Source: JAKLIN01 sp964544395 (lineage in GTDB: Archaea; Nanobdellota; Nanobdellia; Pacearchaeales; GW2011-AR1). From it: a stretch of DNA of 64,000 bases. The notes under the pieces were generated by a model. That model made no database searches, had not been told where the DNA came from, and saw only the letters and a program-made list of their open reading frames with translations. The translations under genes were made by a program, and so were the position numbers. This document shows, one piece after another, positions 1-8,319 of the stretch; positions within the stretch are counted from its first letter, which is position 1; each line of letters opens with the position of its first letter. The DNA lies in the NCBI GenBank assembly GCA_964544395.1, contig CAZJAO010000001.1, forward strand, positions 1-64,000, given 5' to 3'.

Positions 1-2
1 TT

Positions 3-1283
3 CTTGGTTGGACTGCAATAATTCTCATATCGTTAATTCCCGTTCTTCTGTTCTTTGCATTTGGAAGCGGAGCGAGTGGTTTCAATGATTTTTCATCCTC
101 ATTATATACTCTAGGCAGAATTTTCGCACTTGTTGGTGTTACCTTATTCACTTTGAATTTTATCTTATCAACACGATTAAAATTCCTTGAAGAAATCTTT
201 GGTGGTTTGGATAAAGTCTATCTTGTTCATGGAATTGTAGGCGGAATAGCCTTCATGTTCATTCTTGCTCACCCAATTTTCCTTGTTGCTAATCTTATTC
301 CGCAACATTTCGTTCAGGCCGCAAGTTATTTCATTCCAGGCGGAATTCTTGCCCTTGATTTTGGCTTGATTGCAATTGTCGGATTAATCACTTTGATTTT
401 CGTGACATTCTTTACAAGAATGAAATACAATCATTGGAAATTCACTCACGAATTCATGGGCGGCATTTTCGCATTAGTCATCTTGCACATGCTAACCGTT
501 GATGATATTGCTATTGACAATATTTTCATCGGATACAGATTCTTTGTCTTGGCAATTGCCTTAATCGGAGGGGGCGCAATTGTCTACAGTTGGATTATAA
601 GAAAAAAATATAAGAAATATCCAATGTATAAAATCATAAATATAAAGATAAATAAGAATATATTCGAACTCCAGCTAGAACCAGAATCAAATCAGATTCA
701 ATATCAATCAGGGCAGTTTGTATTCCTCCGATTTTACAATCAAAATCTCACAAAAGAACCCCATCCTTTTTCAATTGCATCAAAATCAAATGAAAGAATT
801 GTGAAAGTTGCAATAAAAGAATCAGGGGATTTTACAGAAAAGTTAACAGATTTGAAAGTAGGAGACCGAGTTTCCATTGAAGGACCATATGGCAAATTTA
901 ATTTCAAAAACTTTGGTAATAAAAAACAAGTCTGGATTGCAGGCGGAATTGGAATAACTCCCTTCCTCGGAATGCTTGATGAGCTCAGAGAAAATCCTGA
1001 CGCAGATATTATTCTCTTCTACACTTTCAGGGAAAATTACATTGTAGATAAAGAAGTTCTTGAGAAAATAAGCAAAATAAAAAATCTTAAATTTATTCCA
1101 TGGAATTCAGAAAAAAGGGGAAGAATCACAATAGGAAAGATAATTGAAACAGAGGGAAATCTGAAAGACAGAGAAGTTTTGATCTGTGGTCCAATAAACC
1201 TCAAAGAATCAATGATAAAAGAATTAAAAGAGCTTGGAATAAATAAAAATAAAATTCATGAAGAGGTTTTTGATCTGAAATGA
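3..1283 (+). CDS. Ferric-reductase-like flavocytochrome, 5' end outside window
   Basis: The frame is open from base 3, so the start lies before the window; about 426 residues remain. The N-terminal half has roughly six membrane segments. Two helices carry spaced histidines (VHG...AHP and THE...LHM), the expected haem ligands of ferric-reductase/NOX-type cytochrome b domains. The C-terminal half is a ferredoxin-NADP-reductase module: a flavin motif HPFSIAS, then GPYGKF, the nucleotide-binding segment AGGIGITPFLGML and the terminal LICGP. The family moves electrons from NAD(P)H through FAD to haem across the membrane; the acceptor here is unknown. It is followed by a tiny ORF overlapping by ATGA. 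Confidence 0.85.
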   Translation, partial: LGWTAIILISLIPVLLFFAFGSGASGFNDFSSSLYTLGRIFALVGVTLFTLNFILSTRLKFLEEIFGGLDKVYLVHGIVGGIAFMFILAHPIFLVANLIPQHFVQAASYFIPGGILALDFGLIAIVGLITLIFVTFFTRMKYNHWKFTHEFMGGIFALVILHMLTVDDIAIDNIFIGYRFFVLAIALIGGGAIVYSWIIRKKYKKYPMYKIINIKINKNIFELQLEPESNQIQYQSGQFVFLRFYNQNLTKEPHPFSIASKSNERIVKVAIKESGDFTEKLTDLKVGDRVSIEGPYGKFNFKNFGNKKQVWIAGGIGITPFLGMLDELRENPDADIILFYTFRENYIVDKEVLEKISKIKNLKFIPWNSEKRGRITIGKIIETEGNLKDREVLICGPINLKESMIKELKELGINKNKIHEEVFDLK

Positions 1284-1375
1284 GATTGAAAAAATTAAGA
1301 ATAATAATTGCAATAGGGACAATTTTCTTCATGCTGATAATTTTAGGAATAATAATTCTAAGCTTAATAAAATAA
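1280..1375 (+). CDS. 31-residue single-pass membrane microprotein
   Basis: A short frame begins with an ATG overlapping the stop of the flavocytochrome gene (ATGA) and ends at TAA. The product is a basic N-terminus (MRLKKLR) followed by one hydrophobic helix rich in Ile/Leu. The overlap suggests translational coupling and a role as a small partner or stabiliser of the flavocytochrome. No family is recognised, and chance coding cannot be excluded. Confidence 0.45.
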   Translation: MRLKKLRIIIAIGTIFFMLIILGIIILSLIK

Positions 1376-1417
1376 TTCGTCCATAAGCCTTTTAAATCAG
1401 ATTTTACAATATAATTA

Positions 1418-2410
1418 ATGCAGACCGTTCAGGTAAATAATCTAACAAAGAAGTTTGGCGACTTTGTTGCAGTTGATAAAGTCTCTTTCAACATAAATGA
1501 AGGAGAGATTTTTGGATTGTTGGGGCCGAATGGAGCGGGAAAAACTACAACAATTTCAATGCTTTCCACAATTTTGAAACCAACATCAGGGGAAGCATTG
1601 GTCAATAATTTTAATATTACAACAGACCCAAATAATGTAAGAAAATCAATCGGAATTGTTTTTCAGGACCCAAGTCTCGATGACGAACTAACAGCATATG
1701 AAAATATGGATTTTCATGGAAGGTTATATGGGATTCCTAAAGAGACAAGAGAAACAAGAATTTTGGAAATGCTTAGACTCGTCGGGCTTGAAGACAGAAA
1801 AAATTCGCTTGTAAAAACTTTTTCAGGCGGTATGAAAAGACGATTGGAAATTGCAAGAGGATTGCTTCATGAACCGAAAGTTTTATTCTTGGACGAGCCA
1901 ACTATTGGTCTTGACCCCCAAACAAGAAATTATATCTGGGATTATATAAGAAAATTAAACAAGGAAAAAAAGATTACAATAATTCTTACAACACATTATA
2001 TGGATGAAGCAGATAAATTATGTGACAATCTTGCAATTGTTAATCGGGGTAAAATCGTTGCGAGAGGAAATCCAAAAGATCTGAAAGAAACTCTGGGGGG
2101 AGATGTTATTACAATTCAGTCAAAAGAAAATCACAAGTTAAAAGAGAAATTGGAAAAATCTTCTTGGATTAAGGAAGTTAAAGAACATGATGGTTCAATT
2201 ACTATCAATTTGCAGCATGCAGAAAATCACGTTGCAGAAATCGTAAAAATAGCCGACAAGGAAAAAATTTCAATTGGTTCAATCTCAATTCACGAGCCAA
2301 CTCTTGAGGACGTATTCCTGCATTTTACAGGGAAAACAATATACGAAGAAGAATCTGACTCTAAAGAAAACATGCGTCTGCACAGCAGAATGTGGAGAAG
2401 GAGCAGATAA
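1418..2410 (+). CDS. ABC-2 type exporter, ATP-binding subunit (DrrA/CcmA-like)
   Basis: This is a 330-residue ABC ATPase of the drug-export (DrrA/NatA) class. Walker A is GPNGAGKTT near residue 38, the Q-loop lies in VFQDPSLDDELT, the signature is FSGGMKRRLEIARG, Walker B is VLFLDEPTIGLDP and the H-loop is TTHYMDEAD. The 80-residue C-terminal domain, ending in EPTLEDVFLHFTG, is typical of this class. The ATG sits about 25 nt after TTTTAAATC, fitting a leaderless promoter. The stop overlaps the permease start (TAATG), so the two form one exporter. The substrate cannot be told. Confidence 0.9.
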   Translation: MQTVQVNNLTKKFGDFVAVDKVSFNINEGEIFGLLGPNGAGKTTTISMLSTILKPTSGEALVNNFNITTDPNNVRKSIGIVFQDPSLDDELTAYENMDFHGRLYGIPKETRETRILEMLRLVGLEDRKNSLVKTFSGGMKRRLEIARGLLHEPKVLFLDEPTIGLDPQTRNYIWDYIRKLNKEKKITIILTTHYMDEADKLCDNLAIVNRGKIVARGNPKDLKETLGGDVITIQSKENHKLKEKLEKSSWIKEVKEHDGSITINLQHAENHVAEIVKIADKEKISIGSISIHEPTLEDVFLHFTGKTIYEEESDSKENMRLHSRMWRRSR

Positions 2411-3156
2411 TGCGTGGCGTTTATACAATCTGGCTTAGAAACATCAAAAGATTTCTACGTTCCAAAAGTAGAATAATTGGAAGTCTAGGACCTCCTCTTC
2501 TTATTTTATTTGTTATCGGATTTGGATTGAATTCTGTAATAAATATTTCCGGCGGAACAAGTTATGTCGGATTCCTTATTCCAGGAATTATTTCCATGAG
2601 TATTTTATTTTCATCAATATTTTCAGGCATCCAAATAATCTGGGATAAACAATTCGGATTTCTAAAAGAGACTCTCGTGGCTCCAGTTTCGCGATTTGAA
2701 ATAATGCTAGGACAAACTTTAGGGGGAGCAACAACTTCCTTCTTGCAGGGATTATTAATTATGATTATCTCTCTAGCTATAGAACTTCATACAACAACAT
2801 TAACTGGTTTCTTGACGGCATTTATTTTCATGATTCTCGTCGGTATAGCATTCACTGCTCTAGGTGTTGCAATTGCTTCTAGAATGGACGATATGAGTGG
2901 ATTTAATCTAATAATGAATTTCATAATATTGCCTATTTTCGCTCTTTCAGGAGCACTATTCCCAATAAGTAGTCTACCTTCTTGGGCAAGAACAGTTACA
3001 TTATTTGACCCCTTAACTTATGGTGTTGATGGAATAAGATATGGACTTTTAGGAACATCTGGAATTAATCCAACACTAGATTTGGTTGTACTTGTAGGAT
3101 TTACGATATTAATGATTGTCCTTGGTTCCTACTCTTTCAAAAAAATGAAATTCTAA
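2410..3156 (+). CDS. ABC-2 type exporter, permease subunit
   Basis: A six-helix ABC-2 permease of 248 residues. The ATG at 2410 is preferred over an in-frame GTG 18 nt upstream, because a purine-rich ribosome binding site (GGAGAAGGAG) lies just ahead of it and it overlaps the ATPase stop as TAATG. The family segment FLKETLVAPVSR follows helix 2, and the last loop carries SLPSWARTVTLFDPLTYGVDG. It would form the membrane pore with the preceding ATPase. Confidence 0.9.
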   Translation: MRGVYTIWLRNIKRFLRSKSRIIGSLGPPLLILFVIGFGLNSVINISGGTSYVGFLIPGIISMSILFSSIFSGIQIIWDKQFGFLKETLVAPVSRFEIMLGQTLGGATTSFLQGLLIMIISLAIELHTTTLTGFLTAFIFMILVGIAFTALGVAIASRMDDMSGFNLIMNFIILPIFALSGALFPISSLPSWARTVTLFDPLTYGVDGIRYGLLGTSGINPTLDLVVLVGFTILMIVLGSYSFKKMKF

Positions 3157-3160
3157 CTCG

Positions 3161-3856
3161 TTAATCAAATTTTTCATTAAATATCCGCTCTTCTTTAAAA
3201 CCAAGCGACAATAATTTCATTTTAACGTCATCAATCATTTCCTTTAATCCGCAAATATAGAAATTTCCATTGAAATCATGGAGAATATATTTTTCTAAAA
3301 AATCTTGAACATATCCCTGATTTTGGTTTTTAGCAATCGGATGGCTAAAAATGTTATAAAATTTAAAATTATAATTTAATTCTCTTAATTCATCAAGCTC
3401 GGAATCATATAAACTATCTTTTTCATTTCTGGCGGATTTTAACAAGAGTATATTCTTCTTGAATCCTCTTTTCAGTAAATCAGGTATCATGCTCATAAAA
3501 GGAGCGATACCAACTCCTGCAGCAATAAAAGTCAAATCTTTATCAAAATCATTTATAACAAACTTTCCCGCAGGTCCGAATAATTCAACTTCTTCCCCTA
3601 ACTTTAAGGTCTTCACGAATTCCGATGCCAAACCCCCAGAAATAATTTTAATGCAGAATTCAATAATTCCTTTCTCTGCGGGATTGGCTATCGATAATGG
3701 CTTTCTTATTTTTTTTCCATCTTCACGAATAACACTTAATGAAAGATATTGCCCCGCTTTGAATTCAAAATCATCTGGAACAGATAATTTCAAGGATTTT
3801 ACATCCGCAATCAAATCTTTTGTTTCCAAAACTTTAGAATTAAAAATTTTAATCAT
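3161..3856 (-). CDS. FNR-like FAD/NAD(P)H oxidoreductase, last gene of the suf operon
   Basis: A compact 231-residue ferredoxin-NADP-reductase fold: flavin motif RKPLSIAN near residue 55, GPAGKF near 95, nucleotide motif AAGVGIAPFMSM and terminal FYICGLKEM. There is no iron-sulfur domain of its own. The ATG at 3856 follows the sufC stop directly (TAAAATG); a TTG 15 nt upstream is also possible. Its place at the end of the suf operon suggests it supplies electrons for cluster assembly, perhaps to reduce sulfane sulfur or iron. That role is inferred from context only. Confidence 0.85.
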   Translation of the reverse strand: MIKIFNSKVLETKDLIADVKSLKLSVPDDFEFKAGQYLSLSVIREDGKKIRKPLSIANPAEKGIIEFCIKIISGGLASEFVKTLKLGEEVELFGPAGKFVINDFDKDLTFIAAGVGIAPFMSMIPDLLKRGFKKNILLLKSARNEKDSLYDSELDELRELNYNFKFYNIFSHPIAKNQNQGYVQDFLEKYILHDFNGNFYICGLKEMIDDVKMKLLSLGFKEERIFNEKFD

Positions 3857-3857
3857 T

Positions 3858-4661
3858 TTATTGAATTTCAACTTCCTGTTGGGAAGCAGGAGATGCAGAA
3901 CCTCCTGCGGGTTCTACTTTCAACCAATTGTATCCTTTTTGTTCAAGATGGTTGACAAAATCTCCATTTTCTTCCAGAACTATCTTTCCATCAACCATGA
4001 CAAAAACTCTGTCAGGATTTATGTAATCCAGGATTCTTTTATAGTGGGTTATAACAAGAATATATTTGTCTTTATTTGCAAAGTTCTTTACACCATTTGC
4101 AACAATCCTCAAAGCATCTATATCCAATCCGGAGTCGGTCTCATCTAAAATAGCTGCTTTTGGGTTAAGAACAAGCATTTGCAGGATTTCAGATTTTTTC
4201 TTTTCTCCTCCAGAAAATCCCTGATTAAGATATCTGTCAAAAAACTTCTCATCCATGTCTAACAACTTAGCCTTTTCTTTAAGCAATTCGTAAAACTCAA
4301 AAACGGATTTTTTTCCGGCGGGATTAATTGAGTTATAAGCAGCCCTAAGGAAATTTGAAAGATTTACTCCAGGAATCTCTTTGGGGTATTGAAATGACAA
4401 GAATATCCCTTTTTTGGCTATTTCATCAGCAGCTAAGTTTGTTATATTTTCTCCCTCAAGGATAATCTCTCCTGAAGTAATTTTATACTGTGGATTCCCG
4501 GTTAATGCATTTGATAGGCTTGTCTTTCCGCTTCCATTTGGTCCCATCAAAGCATAAATCTTCCCTTTTTCAAGTTTCATATTCACCCCTCGAAGTATCT
4601 CTTTCTTGTTGCCTAAATCATCGATAACTTCAACATGAAGATTTTTTATTTCAAGAGCCAT
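3858..4661 (-). CDS. sufC: SufC, Fe-S cluster assembly ATPase
   Basis: The ATPase of the SUF iron-sulfur cluster scaffold. It has Walker A GPNGSGKTSL, the SufC-specific stretch LSFQYPKEIPGV, signature FSGGEKKKSEILQ, Walker B AILDETDSGLD and the H-loop VITHYKRIL. It should dimerise on the SufB core. The normal family C-terminus is reached at GYNWLK; the last roughly 20 residues (EPAGGSASPASQ...) are encoded by a short palindromic element also found elsewhere in the window. The start overlaps the preceding gene's stop by one base, so translation is coupled. Confidence 0.96.
   Translation of the reverse strand: MALEIKNLHVEVIDDLGNKKEILRGVNMKLEKGKIYALMGPNGSGKTSLSNALTGNPQYKITSGEIILEGENITNLAADEIAKKGIFLSFQYPKEIPGVNLSNFLRAAYNSINPAGKKSVFEFYELLKEKAKLLDMDEKFFDRYLNQGFSGGEKKKSEILQMLVLNPKAAILDETDSGLDIDALRIVANGVKNFANKDKYILVITHYKRILDYINPDRVFVMVDGKIVLEENGDFVNHLEQKGYNWLKVEPAGGSASPASQQEVEIQ
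3870..3915 (-). repeat. Palindromic element A, copy 1, forming the 3' end of sufC
   Basis: A 46-bp element. Its first half (AACTTCCTGTTGGGA on the + strand) matches the copy at 36555. Its second half is a hairpin with arms AGAACC/GGTTCT and loop TCCTGCG. It supplies the codons for the last residues of SufC beyond the family's usual end. The loop is the exact reverse complement of the loop in the copy near 8930. Confidence 0.7.
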
Positions 4662-5020
4662 TATAGTTGTATTTTCTTCAAAGCTTCAAGAGGGAATAGC
4701 TCGCAGCCCATCCTAGTGGAAGTTATTTCTGTTCCAAGAAACTGGTCTATGCTCTCCTTGCTCAATTTTTTTACTTCTTCAAGATTCATCCCCTTAATAT
4801 TTTCCATTAATGCTTCTGCTGAAACCATACTAACAAAACATAATTTACCACTGAATTTAGCATCAGTAATCTTGTTTCCTTCAACTTTCAGTTGAATTAC
4901 TATCTCATCATTGCATGAAGGATGCTTCTCCGTGATTTCATGAGTCTTGTCTTTAAGCTCTCCAAAATTTGGTCTTTCAGAATATAATTCTAAAATCCTT
5001 TGTCGATATATGTTTTCCAT
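4661..5020 (-). CDS. sufU: SufU/IscU-like Fe-S scaffold or sulfur-transfer protein
   Basis: A 119-residue protein of the IscU/SufU family. The three conserved cysteines are present: C36 in HPSCND (with D38), C61 in SGKLCFVSMVSAEALM, and C106 in RMGCELFPLEAL. In the family these bind a nascent 2Fe-2S cluster or zinc and accept persulfide from a cysteine desulfurase. The usual CGD motif reads CND here. The gene sits between sufB and sufC, with stop/start overlap to sufC and 5 nt after sufB, so it belongs to the same transcript. Confidence 0.9.
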   Translation of the reverse strand: MENIYRQRILELYSERPNFGELKDKTHEITEKHPSCNDEIVIQLKVEGNKITDAKFSGKLCFVSMVSAEALMENIKGMNLEEVKKLSKESIDQFLGTEITSTRMGCELFPLEALKKIQL

Positions 5021-5025
5021 GTTAG

Positions 5026-6429
5026 TTAGCAGACAGAGTTCTCTATTTCAAGCTCTATTAATTTATTTAATTCAGCAGCATATTCCAAAGGCAATTCCTT
5101 AATCACCGGTTCAATAAATCCTGCAACAATCATCTTGGTTGCTTCTTCCTCGCTCAATCCACGGGACATGAGATAAAATAATTGGTCTTCTCCGATTTTT
5201 CCAACAGCAGCTTCATGTGAAACCTCAACATCATTTTCAGATACTTCCATGCTTGGGAAAGTTTTTGCTTTGCTTAAATTGTCAAGCATCAATCCATCGC
5301 ATCGGACACTTGCCTTGGAATTTACACATCCCTTTTTTATTTCAACTAATCCACGATAAGAAGTTATTCCACCGTCCTTGCAAATGCTTTTGCTAATTAC
5401 ATTGCATTTCGTATTTGGCGCTAAATGGTAAACCTTGCAACCAGTGTCTTGATTTTGTCCCTTACCAGCATAAGCAACGCCTACATAATCTGTTCTTGCA
5501 TTTTCTCCAATGAGAACACTGCAGGGATAAAGCATTGTCATTTTGCTCCCCATATTACCATTAACCCATTCCATTATTCCATTTTCGTGAACCACTCCTC
5601 GTTTTGTATTAAGATTATAAGTATTTTTGCTCCAATTTTCAATGCTGGAATATCTTACTCTAGCGCCTTTAAGAACATGAATTTCAACACATCCTGCATG
5701 AAGAGAATTTTCAGAATAAAGAGGAGCAGAACATCCTTCGATATAATGAACTACCGAACCCTCATCAGCAATTATCAAAGTATGTTCAAATTGCCCGCCC
5801 TTTTTCGCATTCATCCTAAAATAAGCCTGCAAGGGCATATCTACTTTTACCCCCTTTGGAACATAAATAAAAGTTCCTCCACTCCAAACCGCAGAATGTA
5901 AAGCAGAAAATTTGTGCAATGCAGGAGAAATGCAATTTGTCATGAAATATTTCTGAACAAGTTCAGGATGCTTTTGAACTGCTTTATCCATATCCAAGAA
6001 AATAACTCCCTGTTCTTCAAGGTTCTTTTTGAGATTATGATAAACTACTTCAGATTCATATTGTGCCCCTACGCCCGCGAGAGACTTCCTTTCCGCTTCG
6101 GGAATTCCTAGCTTCTCAAAAGTCTTTTTTATATCAAAAGGAACTTCGTCCCAGCTCGTTGAATTCTTTAATGCATTTGGCTTGAGATAAAAATGAATTT
6201 CATCAAGATTCAAATCAGACAAATCCGGACCCCAAGTAGGCATCGGTTTTCTATTGAAAATTTCCAACCCCTTTAATCTCTTGTTTAGCATCCATTCAGG
6301 TTCATTTTTGTCTTTTGAAATCTGTCTAACGACTTCTTCGCTCAACCCGATTTCAGCCCTGAACTTCAAATCCTCAGGGTTGTAATGGTCAAAAGCTTCT
6401 CTGCTGATTTCTAAATTTGTCTGCACCAT
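5026..6429 (-). CDS. sufB: SufB, Fe-S cluster scaffold subunit
   Basis: A 467-residue full-length SufB. It contains the family blocks GVGAQYESEVVYH, the beta-helix core (FEHTLIIADEGSVVHYIEGC, VRYSSIENWS) and SKSICKDGG. That last block carries the cysteine that receives sulfur from the desulfurase in the E. coli protein. The C-terminal SHEAAVGKIGEDQLFYLMSRG is the SufC-binding region. No sufD follows, so a SufB homodimer with SufC is likely. The sequence resembles bacterial long-form SufB closely, which may reflect transfer. The start lies 4 nt after a perfect palindrome. Confidence 0.97.
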   Translation of the reverse strand: MVQTNLEISREAFDHYNPEDLKFRAEIGLSEEVVRQISKDKNEPEWMLNKRLKGLEIFNRKPMPTWGPDLSDLNLDEIHFYLKPNALKNSTSWDEVPFDIKKTFEKLGIPEAERKSLAGVGAQYESEVVYHNLKKNLEEQGVIFLDMDKAVQKHPELVQKYFMTNCISPALHKFSALHSAVWSGGTFIYVPKGVKVDMPLQAYFRMNAKKGGQFEHTLIIADEGSVVHYIEGCSAPLYSENSLHAGCVEIHVLKGARVRYSSIENWSKNTYNLNTKRGVVHENGIMEWVNGNMGSKMTMLYPCSVLIGENARTDYVGVAYAGKGQNQDTGCKVYHLAPNTKCNVISKSICKDGGITSYRGLVEIKKGCVNSKASVRCDGLMLDNLSKAKTFPSMEVSENDVEVSHEAAVGKIGEDQLFYLMSRGLSEEEATKMIVAGFIEPVIKELPLEYAAELNKLIELEIENSVC

Positions 6430-6432
6430 AAA

Positions 6433-6448
6433 ATTAACTATAGTTAAT
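6433..6448. promoter_or_regulatory. Palindromic operator before sufB
   Basis: The perfect 16-bp palindrome ATTAACTATAGTTAAT lies between a TATA-like stretch (6449-6458, CTTAAAAAATA on the sufB strand) and the sufB ATG. In a leaderless archaeal promoter it would cover the transcription start. The same 14-bp core recurs at 7512-7525. It is a probable repressor site for the adjacent HTH regulator. Confidence 0.75.
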
Positions 6449-6462
6449 ATTTTTTAAGGCTT

Positions 6463-6520
6463 GCGGTTTTGCAGTCCTCTGCGAAAGTGCAGAATCGAAA
6501 ACTCGCCGGTGGTTTTCAGA
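6463..6520. repeat. GC-richer hairpin stretch in the sufB/regulator intergenic region
   Basis: Between the two divergent promoters lies a GC-richer stretch with two small stems: TCTGC/GCAGA around 6478-6495 and GAAAAC/GTTTTC around 6497-6515. The segment CAGAATCG recurs at 24352 beside another hairpin. It may be a worn member of the dispersed palindromic elements. The divergent TATA box for the regulator, GGCTTATATATG, follows at about 6522-6533. Confidence 0.35.
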
Positions 6521-6552
6521 AGGCTTATATATGAAAGAAATTTAATTTTATT

Positions 6553-6921
6553 ATGAAAAAAACAATGCCGCAGGAAATTGAAGTTTGGTATCTAATTCCG
6601 GCACTTAGAAGAGAACTAGCAAGAATATTTATCGAAGATTACGGATTAAAGCAGAAGAAAGCTGCAGAATGTCTTGGAATTACAGAAGCGGCAATTTCAC
6701 AGTATGTAAAATTAAAAAGGGGTAAAGAAATAAAATTTTCCGATAAGGCTCTAAAAGAGATTAAAAAATCTGCCAAGGAAGTAATTGAAAATAATGCAGA
6801 TATCATGAAAAAGATTTACGAATTATGTGTTTCCATGAGAAAATCAAAAGCAATGTGTGATTTTCACAGGTTGCAGGACAAAAGAATTTCTAAGAGCTGT
6901 GATGTGTGTTTAAAAGACTAG
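6553..6921 (+). CDS. HTH transcriptional regulator with C-terminal Cys cluster, probable Fe-S sensor
   Basis: A 122-residue protein. Residues 33-56 (QKKAAECLGITEAAISQYVK) form a clear helix-turn-helix of the XRE/COG2522 type common in archaea. The C-terminal third holds C92, C102, H105, C116 and C119, which could bind an iron-sulfur cluster or zinc. The gene is divergent from sufB and shares its promoter region, and palindromes flank it on both sides. By position and Cys pattern it is the likely regulator of suf. Cluster binding is inferred. Confidence 0.8.
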   Translation: MKKTMPQEIEVWYLIPALRRELARIFIEDYGLKQKKAAECLGITEAAISQYVKLKRGKEIKFSDKALKEIKKSAKEVIENNADIMKKIYELCVSMRKSKAMCDFHRLQDKRISKSCDVCLKD

Positions 6922-7237
6922 TCCAGAATAAAAAATCAATTATAAGTGCTTTATCAGCAAACTTTTCTTCTAATAATTCTATTAAATCCGATTTTACTGC
7001 CATCCTTTTTTGTTCAGGAATTATCTTCACTTTTCGTCTTCCCACATAAGGCGTGTATCTGTATCCCGCAACTTCAATCTGTTTATCAACAATCTTGTTC
7101 TTATCATCTACCTCAATCCGCTCTATATAGACTAGAACTCCTCCATTAAAATGCTCTTCATGCACAGATTCTAAGGGGAAATCATATGAATCGTATTTTG
7201 ATCCAATTCTTGGATAGTCTCTCAAATCTTTTCTCAT
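6890..7237 (-). CDS. Hypothetical protein, 115 aa
   Basis: No family is recognised. The product is soluble and charged. Its middle is rich in beta-forming residues (GGVLVYIERIEVDD, QIEVAGYRYTPYVGRR), and a helical C-terminus ends in a run containing LLNTHHSS. Its 3' end overlaps the 3' end of the regulator gene by about 30 nt on the opposite strand. It lies downstream of the DUF1858 gene only by orientation: about 24 nt separate its start from that gene's stop, so the two may be co-transcribed. Confidence 0.6.
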   Translation of the reverse strand: MRKDLRDYPRIGSKYDSYDFPLESVHEEHFNGGVLVYIERIEVDDKNKIVDKQIEVAGYRYTPYVGRRKVKIIPEQKRMAVKSDLIELLEEKFADKALIIDFLFWTSLLNTHHSS

Positions 7238-7261
7238 ATTCCTAAATCAAATAAGAATTAT

Positions 7262-7510
7262 TTAAGGATTTCTGTTCTCCAAACTGCCAAATTTTTCAAT
7301 TACAATATTAACATCTTTAAGTATCATTTCCAAAATTTCATCATCTATTCCGTGCATTTTTGCACCCATTTCTAATGTATCCGCTCCGGAAAAGTGGCAC
7401 CCCACACAATGCAAGCCATATCCCATTAGAATTGGCGCAGCCTCGGGATACTTCGCGATAATATCTATAAGAAACATTTCTTTCGTAACAAATTGCTCTG
7501 TTTTTTCCAT
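7262..7510 (-). CDS. DUF1858 redox-disulfide domain protein
   Basis: An 82-residue single-domain protein of the DUF1858 family (hybrid-cluster-protein-associated, also the N-terminal domain of ScdA-like proteins). The segment IAKYPEAAPILMGYGLHCVGCHF carries the CxxC pair, and SGADTLEMGAKMHGID follows as in the family. Members are linked to Fe-S or di-iron repair and nitrosative stress. It starts one base after a perfect copy of the suf palindrome, which ties it to iron-sulfur control. Confidence 0.88.
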   Translation of the reverse strand: MEKTEQFVTKEMFLIDIIAKYPEAAPILMGYGLHCVGCHFSGADTLEMGAKMHGIDDEILEMILKDVNIVIEKFGSLENRNP

Positions 7511-7511
7511 C

Positions 7512-7525
7512 TTAACTATAGTTAA
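7512..7525. promoter_or_regulatory. Palindromic operator before the DUF1858 gene
   Basis: A perfect 14-bp palindrome, TTAACTATAGTTAA, identical to the sufB site core. It is one base from the start codon and downstream of an A/T-rich TATA region (7541-7558, read on the minus strand), the same layout as at sufB. Confidence 0.75.
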
Positions 7526-7580
7526 TATAAAAAATAAGGTTTTTATACATTTAAAAATTTTGTTTAATTAGTTAGAATAG

Positions 7581-8285
7581 ATGAAACTTATAATTGAGAA
7601 AAATAAAAAAGCAGCCGTGAAAAAAGCGGCATCAATAATAGCAGAAATCATTAAAAAAAAGCCGACTGCAGTTTTGGAAATTGCAACTGGTTCGACTATG
7701 ATTCCCTTATACAAAGAATTGGTTAGGATGTATAAAAAAGGTGAAATTGATTTTTCAGGGGTCAGAACTTTTAATCTTGATGAGTATACTGACATAAAAT
7801 TCAACGACCACGAAAGCTATCATTATTATATGAATAAAAATCTATTTGACAAAGTTAACATAAAAAAGCATAATACCAACTTTCCATCATACCATGGAAA
7901 ATTGTATGAAAAAGAAATTGAAGAAGTTGGTGGAATTGATTTAGGTATTTTAGGAATTGGAGTAAATGGGCATATCGCATTCAATGAACCAGGCTCATCA
8001 TTCAACAGTCAAACCAGAGAGGTCAAATTATCAGAGAATACAATTAAAACAAATTCAAGGTTGTTCTCCAACATAAAGAAGGTTCCAAAAGATGCTTATA
8101 CTGTCGGAATAGAAACAATAATGAAATCAAGAGAGATTATTCTCCTTGCATTTGGTTCAAAGAAAACAGAAGCCATTTTGAGTGCCGCCAAAGGGCCAAT
8201 AAATGAAAAGTCGCCTGCTTCTATCCTAAGGAAACATAAAAATGCAATATTTATTTTGGATAAAAAAGCAGCCAAGAGATTATAA
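7581..8285 (+). CDS. nagB: Glucosamine-6-phosphate deaminase
   Basis: A 234-residue NagB. It converts glucosamine-6-phosphate to fructose-6-phosphate and ammonia, or runs in the reverse, biosynthetic direction. Family motifs are ATGSTMIPLYKEL (phosphate loop), TFNLDEYT with catalytic Asp, GIGVNGHIAFNEPG with the catalytic His, and LLAFGSKKTEAI. Length is near the family norm. It stands at the head of a sugar cluster, so it may feed amino-sugar into glycan synthesis. Confidence 0.93.
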   Translation: MKLIIEKNKKAAVKKAASIIAEIIKKKPTAVLEIATGSTMIPLYKELVRMYKKGEIDFSGVRTFNLDEYTDIKFNDHESYHYYMNKNLFDKVNIKKHNTNFPSYHGKLYEKEIEEVGGIDLGILGIGVNGHIAFNEPGSSFNSQTREVKLSENTIKTNSRLFSNIKKVPKDAYTVGIETIMKSREIILLAFGSKKTEAILSAAKGPINEKSPASILRKHKNAIFILDKKAAKRL

Positions 8286-8319
8286 TAAACCTTAAATATT
8301 AATTTCTGGAAGTAGTGAT

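Noticed and set aside
3459..4148. Plus-strand frame across the FNR-like gene and sufC
   Set aside because: It runs opposite two clearly identified genes and has no recognisable product.
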